Of a stretch of DNA of 64,000 nucleotides, positions 43,364 through 54,348 are shown piece by piece. The notes under the pieces were generated by a model. It ran no database searches. It saw only the letters and a list, made by a program, of their open reading frames with translations, and was not told the origin of the DNA. The stretch is from the NCBI RefSeq assembly GCF_014633365.1, contig NC_068349.1, positions 29,092,753 through 29,156,752 of the forward strand. Reading direction: 5' to 3'. The position numbers and the translations under genes are program-made. Each line of letters starts with the position of its first letter. Within the stretch, counting starts at the first letter, position 1. This DNA comes from Diospyros lotus. Its lineage: Eukaryota; Streptophyta; Magnoliopsida; Ericales; Ebenaceae.

Positions 43364-44015
43364 ATGCATCATACTTTATTTCCTTTATAGATGATTATTC
43401 ACATTTTGATTACGTGTATCTGATTTCTCAAAAGTCAAAAGCTTTAGATTGCTTCAGATGCTTTGTGCATGAGGTTGAAAATCAGATGGAGAAGAGCTTA
43501 AAAACTCTTTGAACCGATAGAGGCCGTGAATATCTTTCTAATTAGTTTAGAAGTCTATGTGAGGAAAAAGGTATAGTTCGACACCTAACAATTCCTGGCA
43601 CTCCACAACAAAATGGTGTTGCAGAATGCCAGAATAGAACTTTGTTGGAAATGGTTAAATCGATGTTGGCGCAGGCAAATCTCTCGATTAGTTTATGGGG
43701 AGATGCATTATTGACTGCAGCCTATATTCTTAACCGTGTTCCAAGCAAGTCCGTGCCTTCTACCCCTTATGAGTTTTGGACTGGTAGAAGTCCAAACTTG
43801 GATCACTTGCAGCCTTGGGGATCAGATGGATATGTTCATAGCACGTCCCACAGGTATGGAAAACTTAGACCAAGAGCCAGTAAGAAGGTGTTGATTCGGT
43901 ATCCTACGGGTTCAAAAAGGATACGTCATGTATGGTGAACATCCTAGTGGGGGTTTAACTAAGATAGAATCTTAGGATGTAGAGTTTCTTGAGGAAGAGT
44001 TCCCAAGAATTGGTG
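43364..44015 (+). pseudogene. Copia integrase, catalytic core and C-terminal part
   Basis: After the solo LTR the frame continues with SYFISFIDDYSHFDYVYLI, the start of the rve core. Then follow GIVRHLTIPGTPQQNGVAECQNRT (about 43565-43640, in the place of the second acidic block), MLEMVKSMLAQA, WGDALLTAAYILNRVPSK and TPYEFWTGRSPNLDHLQPWG (to about 43820). A stop after KTL at 43510 and others inactivate it. The piece ends at 44015 where the T5 solo LTR begins in TTGGTG. This part of integrase binds the DNA ends and catalyses strand transfer in working elements. Confidence 0.85.
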
Positions 44016-46736
44016 TGTGACGACCCAAAATTTCTTAGATCTTAATTACAACTAGTTAATGTCCCAAATACATGGGCTTCTACCCCAAAATAATACAACA
44101 GCGGAAGGAAAATGAACATGAAACAACCACTCAGGGGCTTAATCATACATAACAACACAACAACCAATCAAATCTGACAAACCACGATATCTAAGCCCCT
44201 GATCACAATTCGCACTTCACGGATCTTTTAGTCGGGATTGCCTTGTACACACATAGCTATCTACGACTGACACGCCAAACGGGTTAGCCACGACATCAAC
44301 TCCCACACCTGGAATGATGGTAAAAACAAGATGAGCCACAAGGCTCAACAAGCATAATAAAAGAATATAGGTAAGGCTGGGCATAGATCTCCCACTCTGG
44401 AGTGCATCCCACTAAATGCAGGTAAGACAGACCAAAACCAGAAATAGCCATACTCGATATATGCCTCATTAGACAAAGATAAACCAGAAATAAATCACAA
44501 TCGAAATACACCTCGCAACATAACAATGACAATGTTGGGAATACATCCCTCACCTAGAATACACCCACACAAAATGCAATGCAGTATATGAACATACCAT
44601 GCCATACCGTGCAACAGAGAATCCAGTACTCCACATAAATATAACAATGCACATAACAATCCTTGGGGCTCACATAGGAAATTCACATCCTGGCACCCAA
44701 GTCCCAGCATACAAACCTGCCACAGCCATGAACTGGCTGGCATAAAGCCTATGAGCCTGAGGCTCCCACAACAAGATCCACACGAGCTTGAGGCTTCCAT
44801 CAGAATCATATACTAGAGTTCCTGAGTCATAGCTATCTGGAGCCCAACTCCCACTCATACTTATCGAGGATTAACTCCATACACAATCCACAATCACATA
44901 CCAGAGTTCCTGAATCATAGCTATCTGGAGCCTAGCTCGCACTCATAGCCATCGAGGGTCAACTCCATATCACAATTTATATCGAATGGTAACCATGCAA
45001 TGTAACAGATAATAAATGCAATGACTTTTACTGCATTAACGTGATGATAGAGCCCCCATAAGCGAAGCATCAGGCCATGCTACGCCCATATAAGAACCCA
45101 CATAGGAAAAATGCACTAAATGCACATGCTCACCTACCATACCCAAGTCGGCACCCAACAGGCCAATCGGGTTTTCCCGATGTGCACACTTCCCTGTACA
45201 TACAAAGCATTACCCCAAATGAATGTAAGCCCAACCCATGCACTGTAATGTCATGTAATATGCCATATAATGGCAGAGTTGGTCAATAGTGACTAAGTAC
45301 TGGTTTACAATCCATGACTAAGAGCAACCAATCGACAACCATCCTTGACCTGACGACAGTTCGCCCTAGTGTCATCAAACAGTCAACACGTTACCTCACC
45401 GGACGATTGCTCATGCCGCCTGTTACTATCACTCACACCTACAAGAAATCGTAACCACATCATGATACACACACATCAAGAGTGGGTGTCTGGCAGAACC
45501 AGCTTACCCGACCCGTCTATAATCTATCGTAACAGCTAATAGCTGGCACCATACATCCAGCCATCAATTGCCACGATCCAACGGTCGACAGTCAGTAGCT
45601 CTGTAACCCACACCCTATGACTCACATAAACATATCCCGAGACTCCCAATTACAACAACTCACCTCGAAGGGCACTCACAACCACAATTGACTCACTAGG
45701 AACCTAGCCCCAATCAGGTTCGACATCATTCCCAAGGAAGTAGGGGTGATACAATACCCCATAAGCACTTATAAAATTAAGCCCCGAAAGTCTCCTATTT
45801 AATTTAATTTAATAAAGTTCGTACAATAAATGTCCATAACATACATAATTAATTCCTGGAACCAAATTGGGTTAAGGAAGGAAATAAAATCCATAAATCG
45901 AAGGAGATTCAAAAAGGGAGTATGGAGTTTGCCTTAAATTAACTAATTTCAACATTTTTCTACCCACACATCGCTAAATTAATACATGCTGCAAAATAGT
46001 TTAATTCAACTAAAATTAATAAAATTGCACCCTAAATTAAATTTCAATGGTACAAATTTACTCATAATAATTACTCGACTTACCTATATAATTAAACTTT
46101 AATTAAAATGAATCTCCCTCAAATTTCTTCATAATTTTCTCCTCCATTACAGCCTCTGGGAGCTGCTTCTTCCTCTTCAATTTTTCCCCCACTGTTTGCT
46201 ATACATTTCCCCTGATTTACACACATTTACTGCCTTAAAAGGAAAAAAGAATGAAGCATCAAAAGCTGTCGCATGGCAACGCAAGCGCATCACCGCCTTA
46301 GCCTCAAAACAGTGCCCTTTCGAGCGCCTCCTTGCTGATTAAAAATCAACATTTTTCTCCCCAACGCACGAAGCCTCTGTGAATCGAACCCACGTCCAGC
46401 CCATAGGTCCCTCACATGCGTGCCACCTGCGCTGCTTACCTTCATCAATCTATATACGCACTACATTAAACTTAAGGTGATTCTCTTTCACTTCCAAAAT
46501 TTACTTGTAAACCCCATAACTTCCAAGATTTCACACACACACCCCACATAATAATATCTCTCAAACCCCAAATTTCCAATAATTACTTGCCCATTTCCTA
46601 AATACAAAATAATTAATATTTCCCTTAAACCCAAAAATATTCAATAATCACCACCAATACAATAATTAATAATTATTAACCATTTTCAATCTAAATTAAT
46701 AATTATTAACTATTCTCAAATTACCGGGATGTTACA
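44016..46736 (-). mobile_element. T5 solo LTR in the copia gene (2721 bp)
   Basis: Boundaries TGTGACGACCC and GGGATGTTACA, with a perfect target duplication TGGTG at 44011-44015 and 46737-46741. Orientation is taken from the stem-loop and CCAGGTGT phrase, which read on the minus strand at 44347 downward. A GC-rich block is at 46260-46440. No coding region. ORFs at 44296-44858 are incidental. Confidence 0.88.
44332..44347 (-). other. Covarying LTR stem-loop, copy in T5
   Basis: The minus strand reads TGAGCC-TTGT-GGCTCA, followed by TCTTG and then ATTCCAGGTGTG. Confidence 0.8.
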
Positions 46737-46741
46737 TGGTG

Positions 46742-48486
46742 AGGTTGATAAGGACTCCCAATTGTATGAGTTACAAGAGGAAGTGTCTTTTGTTAGTGGG
46801 AGTGAACCCATAGACAGTACTTCAGAGACTCAAGTAACTTGATGTAGCTAGCGTGGGCTTATCCCTCGTCGTCATTTCGATGATATTGAGGGAAGGGTAC
46901 TTATGTATGCCATGTCAGATGACACTGAGCTGACTTCTTATGAAGAAGTCTTAACCTCCCCAAATTGAGATCAATGGTTGATCGCTATGAAAGAGGAAAT
47001 TGACTCTATGGATAAGAACAAGGTGTGGGAACTTGTTGATCTTCCACCAAATAGAAAGGTGATTGGTAACAAGTGGGTCTTGAAAATCAAACGCCGAGGT
47101 GATGAATTGATCGACAAGTATAAAGCTCGGTTGGTTACGAAGGGCTACACCCAAATGGAGGGTGTAGATTTCCTAGAGACATTTTCTCCTGTGATGAGAT
47201 TTGACTCTATTCGAGTGATTCTAGCCATCATCTCTCATTTAGATCTTGAGCTACACCATGGATGTCAAGACAACATTTCTCAATGGAGAACTAGACGAGG
47301 AGATATATATAGATCAACCCATCGGTTTGGTACTGAAGGACAAGAGGGTAAAGTGTGTCATCTCAAACGATCCATATATGGTCTCAAATAGTCGTCTAAA
47401 CAATGGTATATATAGTTTCATGAAGTCGTCACCTCCATTGGTTTGACCATGATGAAGGAAGACCATTATGTGTATCCAATAGACAAAAGATGGGTTCTTG
47501 ATTTTGTCCTTATATGTAGATGACATCTTATTGGTTGGAAACAACTTGGAGATGATCAACACCATTAAGGAATGTCTATCCTTTGTCTTTGAAATGAAGG
47601 ATTTAGGGGAAGCGAGTTATATCCTCGGAGTTAAGAGCTCAAGGGATCGATTAAGGAGGATTTTGAGTTTGTCTCAAGAGACTTACCTTCGTAAGATCCT
47701 TGAACAGTTTAATATGGATAACTCAAAGCCTGTTGATACTCTAATTGATAAGGGTTACACCTTGAGTACTAGTCAATGCCTTAAAACAGAGGAAGAAAGG
47801 AAACTAATGGAAAAAAAACCTTATGCCAGTGTTGTTAGGAGTATCATGTACCTTATGAAGTGTACTCATCCTGATATCTGCTTTGCCATTGGGCTAGTAA
47901 GCAGATACCAAAGTAATCCTGGTGAGAAACATTGGAAAGTTTTCAAGAGAATCATGAGGTATCTATGTGGTACTTATGATTATGCCCTAGCTTTCCAAGG
48001 TGGAGATATGAAAGTATGTGGTTACACTAATGTTGATTTTGGCAGAGATATAGATGATAGTGTCTCCACATCATCATATATTTTCACTCTTTGTGGAGGC
48101 TCTATTTATTGGCGAAGCAAGAAGCAAGATTGCGTTGCTCAGTTGACCATAGAAGTAGAGTATGTGGCTAGCTTAGAAGCTGGAAGACATGTATCCTGGC
48201 TTAGTGCTTTCTTTCGAGAGCTCGGGGTAACAACTCAGGCTAATGAACCTGTCGAAATTTGTATCGACAACACCGCTGCAATGTAGTTCACACATGACCC
48301 CAAATTCTTTGATAGAGGAAAGCACATAAGAAGAAGATATCACTACATTAGAGGATTGATTAGGGACAAGGAAGTGATTTTGAGTTATATTCCTAGCGCT
48401 AAAATGTTGGCTGATCCATTGACAAAGCCACTAAGTAGGAATGTATTTGAATCCAATGTGAGACGTATGGGATTACGTAGAATTTG
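46742..48486 (+). pseudogene. Copia reverse transcriptase and RNase H
   Basis: RVT_2 begins WLIAMKEEIDSMDKN and shows VIGNKWVLKIK, YKARLVTKGYTQ and FLETFSPV (to about 47200). After a frame change near 47245 come MDVKTTFLNGELDEEIY and, in 47498-48286, the catalytic YVDD box at 47513-47524. RNase H follows with GYTNVDF (the first catalytic Asp of the usual S-D-A-D block appears as Asn), IYWRSKKQ and IEVEYVA, then a TAG at 48284 and the end HIRRRYHYIRGLI...LADPLTKPL to TGA at 48486. These enzymes copy element RNA into DNA. The frameshift, several stops (47390, 47443, 48284) and the Asp loss rule out activity. It is the last coding segment of the copia element. Confidence 0.92.
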
Positions 48487-48573
48487 AGTTCTACATTTAA
48501 TCACTGTTTACGACATTCATATTGATTTATTTGATGGATATTTGTTATCTTCTTTTTGTTTTCATTATATAAC
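48487..48573 (+). other. Copia 3' noncoding sequence before LTR X
   Basis: Short AT-rich stretch that continues at 49842 after the LTR X insertion. Confidence 0.6.
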
Positions 48574-49836
48574 TGATAGCATGCATATTTATGCTATATT
48601 TTGGCATTACGCCATTTGAAGTAATTTTTGCTGATCTTTCATTGTTTCTATTTTATTATACTTCAAATCGTCCTTACACTATTTTCTATCTTACTTCTAT
48701 GGATCCAAGCTTGCTTAGCTTTAGGGAATATTGAATGGGCTAGAGAAGCAGCTGGAAAAGACTTGAAGTGGCTCATTTCGGACTTCAAGAGGGTAGGCCG
48801 GCCTTAGGCAATTGTGGGATTCATCTAAAGGAGCTTGGGCTCACTTTCAAGGAGCAGATTTGGGCTGCTCAATTTTGCTATTTTGGGCTCACTTATCTCT
48901 CTTCTGTTTCTTTTCTTTTCTGTTGGGCTAGGCCCAACCCTAGCCTTCCTAGCTCTTCCTTTCTTACCCATGTATTTAAGACCTCTTAGCATTTATTTCT
49001 AGGGGGATTGGAGAGGAGAAAAGAGAGGAGATTCTGGCCATTTTTCTGGTTGTTAGCATTTTTCTGTTTTCTTCATTTTGTCTCCATTTTGTCTCCATTT
49101 TGTCTTCCTTGCTGTAATGAAAGGCTAGAGCTATTGTAACTGGTTGTGTATCTTGAACCCGTGTGGAATCTGAGTCCCGGATGAGCTGCAAAAACCTGGT
49201 TTGTTTGTTTGTTTGTTTTAATCTTATTCATTTCCATTTGGTTTAGTTTGAGCAGATTTTCGAATGCATGGAGTTCATGGCAGGTTTGTGTGAATTTGCA
49301 TGGATTCATTTTCTGTTAAATGCTTGAGAGAACAGAGCATTGTAGTCGGTTGGTATAACATCTCGAAAATGAATATAATGTGCTTGAATGGTTGTTCTTG
49401 CATAGCTCCGGATGGGTTGAATAGAGAGTGAATGGTTACATTTTGTTTATAAGAGATTTCTGTATTCATTTTGTTGTTCCAATCATTCTAATCCTTGGAC
49501 GGTTGTTGGGGATGCTTTAAGTTTGATATCCGGAGATTAAAACATCTAACAAGCCAAGATTTATAGGTTGGACGAGGAAGATTTCACAGAGGGGACAAAT
49601 ACACAGCTGGTTGCATTTCATTTACTGATTTTCATCTACCCTTGTCTTTCTGTTTTGTTACTTAGTTTTCTGTCAACCCCCCCCCCCCCCAAACAAACTG
49701 TTGTTTATATTGGTTCTCCTTGTTGGTAGAAGAAAGTGAGGCTCCTTGTGAGAGACGACCTAGGGTGCACTTTGCTGCAAACTAGAGAAGAGATACATAG
49801 ATATCTAATCTGGGGTGGTTCGACAGTCGCCGGCCA
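48574..49836 (+). mobile_element. Solo LTR of family X (plus strand, 1263 bp)
   Basis: TGATAGCATGCATATTTATGC to GCCGGCCA. Flanks ATAAC (48569-48573) and ATGAC (49837-49841) form a target duplication with one A/G difference. TATTTAAG at 48973-48980 is a likely promoter. A run of 14 C at 49677-49690 corresponds to six bases in the other copy. Homologous to and inverted relative to 20517-21660. Confidence 0.85.
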
Positions 49837-49841
49837 ATGAC

Positions 49842-50803
49842 ATTATGTTATTGATTGGAAAACATGGAAATAATTGCACATGTTCGTGAATGTCACCAGC
49901 CTTGGAGTGGTCAACTCATGTGGATGATCGCCCTGGCACCTGTGTGGTGTGCAGGATAAGACAACTTACTCTTAGACTTATGTGGTCGGTGTAAGTGACT
50001 TGATATATGAGGGGTATCCAAGGTTGTTATTGTCACCTTAGTATGGCTAAGCTGAGACTTTTCTAAAGAAGTCAAATATGGATATATTTTGAATTCCATA
50101 TTAAGCTTGAGAATAGCAGGATGTGAGTACTCATGAGTTGAGTGACTCAGACTAGTGCCTATGTGGTGACTAGTCGACATCTATACAGTGTTTTGAGTGT
50201 GACATCCCTAATTAGTGGGAGCTCCACCGTAGCATGCACATCATACAGCATGTGCTTGTACGATCGCTATAGGGAAGTGACAAGATTGTTCTCTCTCTCT
50301 ATCACTACGTGGGACCCTATTCACATATGCCTTCTGACCTAAAATTATTTCATGAAATTGAGGTTCAATTTCACTACTTTAGCATGTCACCCAATTAGCT
50401 AGCAAGAAAGCAGCTAGGCGGGCCATGATTGGGCAAGTGGTTGAACCAAGAGATGGATTGATTCGAATTTTGGGAAAGATAATTTATACGACATCATGTA
50501 AGTTTTGCAACTCATAGTCCGAACGATCATCTGTGTGATGATCATGAGTGCAAGAACTCCGATTGATGATCAAATGTTGTTGAGAGTTACTCTTGAGAGA
50601 TTGGAAGCATTCGATAGATGTGTTATTTATTATCTAAGGCATAGATGACATTGCCCTCATTTATTTCTTTTTTGTAGCAGTACTATGTTGGCATTGGTGA
50701 TTGTTTGATATAATACTCTTATCATTGTCATCAAGGTCGCACCCCTTGACATCCTATATAAGGAGATAAGTTGAACATTATCCCATGTACCCAAGTGGGA
50801 GAT
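49842..50803 (+). other. Copia 3' untranslated region and polypurine tract
   Basis: About 960 bp without coding support between RNase H and the 3' LTR. It ends AAGTGGGAGATTG (50793-50805), the purine-rich primer site typical of copia elements, overlapping the first bases of the LTR. Confidence 0.7.
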
Positions 50804-51214
50804 TGTTAGAATTGCGGTTACATTGGGATAAGTTTCCTAATGATAAGATAAATGTTATGAATTTGAATTTGTTTCAAATTCATTAGCATTTGAATTTTAA
50901 CAATATAATGGGATAAGTAATTGGAATTTGAATTAGATTCAAATTTTTAAAGAGATATGCCTGTCTACATCTGTGTGATACCTATAAATAGGCATAGAGC
51001 CTGATGAAAAACATATAACAATCAGAGTCAGTTTCTGATCGCTCATATACTATCTCCGGCATCACCATTCGAGTCTCGGGCGAACAAGGGATGTATGTAT
51101 AAGAAAGTTTTTATAGTTTTCTTCCATGGAGGTCGTTAGACAAATCAATTTCAATTATTTCGCTGCAATACAGGTATTTTACATACTGTTTGTTATTTGT
51201 TCAAAAGTTCTACA
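50804..51214 (+). repeat. Copia 3' LTR (411 bp)
   Basis: TGTTAGAATTGCGG to GTTCTACA, followed by the target duplication CCAGG. TATA box at 50983-50990. Confidence 0.93.
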
Positions 51215-51219
51215 CCAGG

Positions 51220-51540
51220 TGAGGAAAATGGATAAGGAAAAAGGCTAAGTACAGTAAAGCTTGAGTCTTGGGTAGCATGTGTTTAGTGATATCTTGACCA
51301 AAAGATTGGTGGGCGTGTTGAGGGTGTGAGGATAAACTTTATATGTATTTTATACATATTATGCCCTCTATATTGTGTATTGTATGGAAGTTTAGGCCGA
51401 GGAGGCTAGTGTTATAAATAAAGTGTTGTAATAAATTTTGTGGCCATGCCTTGGAGCAATGGAAATGAGAGTTGTTTTGATTCAGTTATATCTGTACCAC
51501 TTTCTTTGACGTCCCACCTCCCTAATTTCTCCTGCTAGAG
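51220..51540 (+). mobile_element. Continuation of the H0 LTR after the copia insertion
   Basis: Joining 19319 to 51220 restores ATTCCAGG-TGAGG, the usual continuation of the stem-loop region. Noncoding, AT-rich. I cannot locate the LTR end with confidence. Confidence 0.4.
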
Positions 51541-51750
51541 GGATCTTTGGAAGACGATTGTTATACTCTTAGTTTTGAGTTTGGCAAGGAGGGGAAACTT
51601 AAGGATGTGTCCTTTGAGGAGAAGGAGACTGTGAGTGACTCTCTTGTGGCTCTGAGGTTGCCTCTGGATAAGAGCTATCCTCTTGTACTCCTTTGTAAGG
51701 GATTTAGCCAGGCACACACTTCTTTAATGTCAGCACTAATGCCCTATTAG
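51541..51750 (+). other. Open frame of unknown origin (67 aa)
   Basis: The frame at 51547-51750 begins MEDDCYTLSFEFGKEGK and stays open upstream to about 51530. The composition (acidic and hydrophobic alternation, no low complexity) looks more like coding sequence than the neighbouring ORFs. I recognise no domain. It could be a captured exon or a piece of a transposon gene. It lies between the H0 remnant and a T5 LTR fragment. Confidence 0.3.
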
Positions 51751-51899
51751 GGATAATATTTTCTAGTAACCTCACCATCTCTTAGAGTGCTTGCATCCCT
51801 TCATCATGTTTTTGCTACTAGGCTTTGTACTCTGCACGGGAGACCATTAAAAGAAATAGTCTAGAGGCTTCAGGAATTTCAAATGGAGTAATCTCCTGG
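51751..51899. other. Unassigned sequence
   Basis: Noncoding. I see no feature before the GC-rich block of the T5 LTR fragment begins. Confidence 0.5.
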
Positions 51900-52306
51900 A
51901 GTTTACATTTCTCGCCCAGCGTGCACAGCCCCCGCGACCGCACTTGCCTCCTAGCGCCCGCGTGCCGCTTGCACTAGCCACTCCTTCAATGATTATACAC
52001 GCATCATTAAATTTAAAGTAATCCCAAGATAGTTCCTGGAAATTACATTTACACCCCCACACTTCCAGAAATTACCACTTACACACCAACTATTAATAAC
52101 TCTTATACCCCAATTTTCAATAATTACTTACTGATTTCTTTTAATACAAAATAATTTAATATTTTCTTTAAACCTACAAATATTTAATAATCACCTTAAT
52201 TACAATAATTAATAATGATTAACCATTCCCTATTAAATTAATAATTATTAATTGTTCCCAATCAAATTAATAATCATTAATTATTCCTGAATTACCAGGA
52301 TGTTAC
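51900..52306 (-). mobile_element. T5 LTR fragment
   Basis: Resembles the last 500 bp of 44016-46736 in plus orientation: a GC-rich block (51905-51980), then CATTAAA(T/C)TTAA, AAATTAC and repeated AATAATTATTAA, ending CCAGGATGTTACA at 52306. The other end is missing. Confidence 0.65.
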
Positions 52307-54191
52307 ATTGGCATTCAGAGATCTGAGTTAGAGAGAGCTCTTGGCCGAGAGCTGATGTGAGAGAGTGAGGGTTAGAGAGGGAGAGATCAGAAGAGGAAGT
52401 CGTGGCCACAGCTTGAAGTTGCAGCAGCCATGATTGATGAGGAAGCAGCAACATCAGCCAGTAGCTAAAGCGCCATGGCGATTACGGCGTCGGGCAGTGC
52501 TGCGAGCAGTGTTGGCGGGTGGTGGTCGTGGCGGAAGGTTGAACTGATCGAGGCGGGCTGGTGGCACACAGTGGTTGAAGACGGACGGCCATGGCAGCAG
52601 TGGCAGCGATGGGTAGTTTGTGTGCACAAGACCTGCTGGTTGCGGGTGGCTACGAGGGAGGTGACCGGCGATGGCAGTTGCGCGACGACACAGGTGGCTG
52701 GAGGCAGGTGGCGGCGGCTGGAGCTAAGCATTGGAGGGCGGCCACTGGTGCGCAGGCGTGCACAGAGAGGAAGAATGAGCTGCGCGGGAGAAGGGAGAAA
52801 AAGGTGAGGAATAAGAGAAAATAAAAGAAAAAAGAATAGAAAGGAAAATTAAAGAAATTGTGGAGAAATGGAAAAATAGGAGAAAATGCAAGAAAATAGC
52901 CAAAAAATTCCAGAAAAATGGGAGAAAATTCTGGAAATTAATTTAGGGCTCGATGAGCGTGCTAAAACTCAGAAATGGGAGTTTGGGCATGAGTGGCAGC
53001 TCAGAAGGCAACGTCGGTGTGGCATTTTTTGAATTTCTCTTCTAGATTAATCGAGGTAAATTGAGTTAATTCTTTTCTAGTCATTTTCGTTATGGGAGAT
53101 AATGAAATGTGAACTGTTGGTTGGTTTATGCCCGTGGTTCGGGTTATTTTGATTGAGTTGTTGTCGGATGGTTTTGCGGTGTGTGGCAAAATTGAGGGCA
53201 TTAGTTTAATATCGGATGTTAATGGAGTTGGGTTTTATGTGTTTGTATCTAGGTTCGACCAGGAAGGCAATGATCCTAGAAGAGTTCAAGGTTTAGGCTG
53301 GAGTTCGTATCGAGGCAGGAGAGGCTTCGAGCCAGGTAAGGGATGACCCCTAAGAGTGGTGGTCTTGCATGCATTTGTAAATGTTTTCTTTATGAGTTGC
53401 ATGTAGTGGTAACACTTGCATGATATGAGTTCTAGTGTACCTATGGCCATATGGAGGACTAGTGTTGTGGGAAGGGTTGGTTGATGCCTTAACCTATGGA
53501 GGTTATGAGGGCATGGAAGATTACCCATGTTGTATTGCATCTTTGCATTACATGCTCTCTCATGCTTCATTTACTTATGCATTGCACCCTTATTGAGTCT
53601 TTATGACTCATGAGGTTTTACTTCATGTTGTAGATGAAGCATGTCCAGATGGAAGCAAGGATGGTATCGTGAGGCTGATGTGGCGACTAGCATTATTTCC
53701 TGAGTTTGTAAATTATATTATCTTTATATGTTCTCATGTGACTGAATGTAAATATTGTTGAGCGCTAGATGTCTCTAGCTGTTGTAATCCATCATGTGAT
53801 ATTTGATTGAGAATGGCTTAATGTATATGGCTTCTGTTGGTGAAGTTGAGTTCGGATTAGGTAAGGATCATAAGGTATGTTCCCATTAATCCCTAATACT
53901 CAGCGAAGTGTTTGTTATGCTAGCTTTGTGCCTGAGTGACATTTGGCTTGCTATGAGACGAGCTGAAGAAAAGTGAAGCTCACTTGGGTTTCGAGTCTCA
54001 GTTCGCTGTGCTTTCTTATCTTTGTTTGGGATCGATTCCTCAAGTGGAGCGAAGGGAATGACGAATCCTAGTGCCTACCTAGGGCATTTCTTGATAAAAC
54101 ATAGTCCATCTCTTCAATTGTTGGCTTGGTGTGTGAGTAATCTGGGTGATTATTCACTAGTGGCGCCCGTAAGTGGGAGCGGGTTGTTACA
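52307..54191 (+). mobile_element. T2 LTR, 5'-truncated
   Basis: Shares with the T2 LTRs the phrase AGGTAAGGGATG (53334), GTGGTCTTGCATG, the stem-loop TGAGTC-TTTAT-GACTCA (53594-53610) and the end GAAGGGAATGACGA...GGGTTGTTACA at 54191. A GC-rich block with ORFs on both strands lies at 52465-52810. Its 5' end is cut by the T5 fragment. Confidence 0.7.
53594..53610 (+). other. Covarying LTR stem-loop, copy in truncated T2
   Basis: TGAGTC-TTTAT-GACTCA, followed by TGAGG and then TGTAGATG. Confidence 0.78.
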
Positions 54192-54343
54192 TTTCCTCAT
54201 CCTCATTTAGGCCCCTTCGGGGTTGTTTGAAGCGAGGGATCTAGGTTAAACTTGACAGTACCATACAAATTACTGCCGGTCGTTCAAATTTTTTTTAGAG
54301 GCTTTATGCTGGATCCAGCAAGGAGTCAAGGTTAGCACCTTGG
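54192..54343. other. Unassigned sequence
   Basis: Noncoding. Joined across the E1 LTR it continues at 56055 (GCACCTTGG-CTTAA-CACCG). No element recognised. Confidence 0.5.
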
Positions 54344-54348
54344 CTTAA

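Larger units (their letters stand above)
19320..51214 (+). mobile_element. Ty1/copia retrotransposon, 31.9 kb, broken up by nested insertions
   Basis: Two 411-bp LTRs (19320-19730 and 50804-51214) are flanked by an identical 5-bp target duplication CCAGG (19315-19319 and 51215-51219). A primer site follows the left LTR and a purine-rich tract GTGGGAGATTG precedes the right one. Coding pieces in copia order are gag (22471-22974, 39375-39690), protease and integrase (39765-40407, 43364-44015), and reverse transcriptase and RNase H (46742-48486). Insertions with their own target duplications lie at 20517-21660, 22975-39374, 40408-43358, 44016-46736 and 48574-49836. By eye the LTRs differ at roughly 35-40 of 411 positions, mostly transitions. 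All genes are inactivated. Confidence 0.92.

Noticed and set aside
46372..46393. GAATCGAACCCAC, resembling a tRNA or SINE B box on the minus strand
   Set aside because: No matching A box at the right distance and no tRNA cloverleaf; it lies within the GC-rich block of a T5 LTR.
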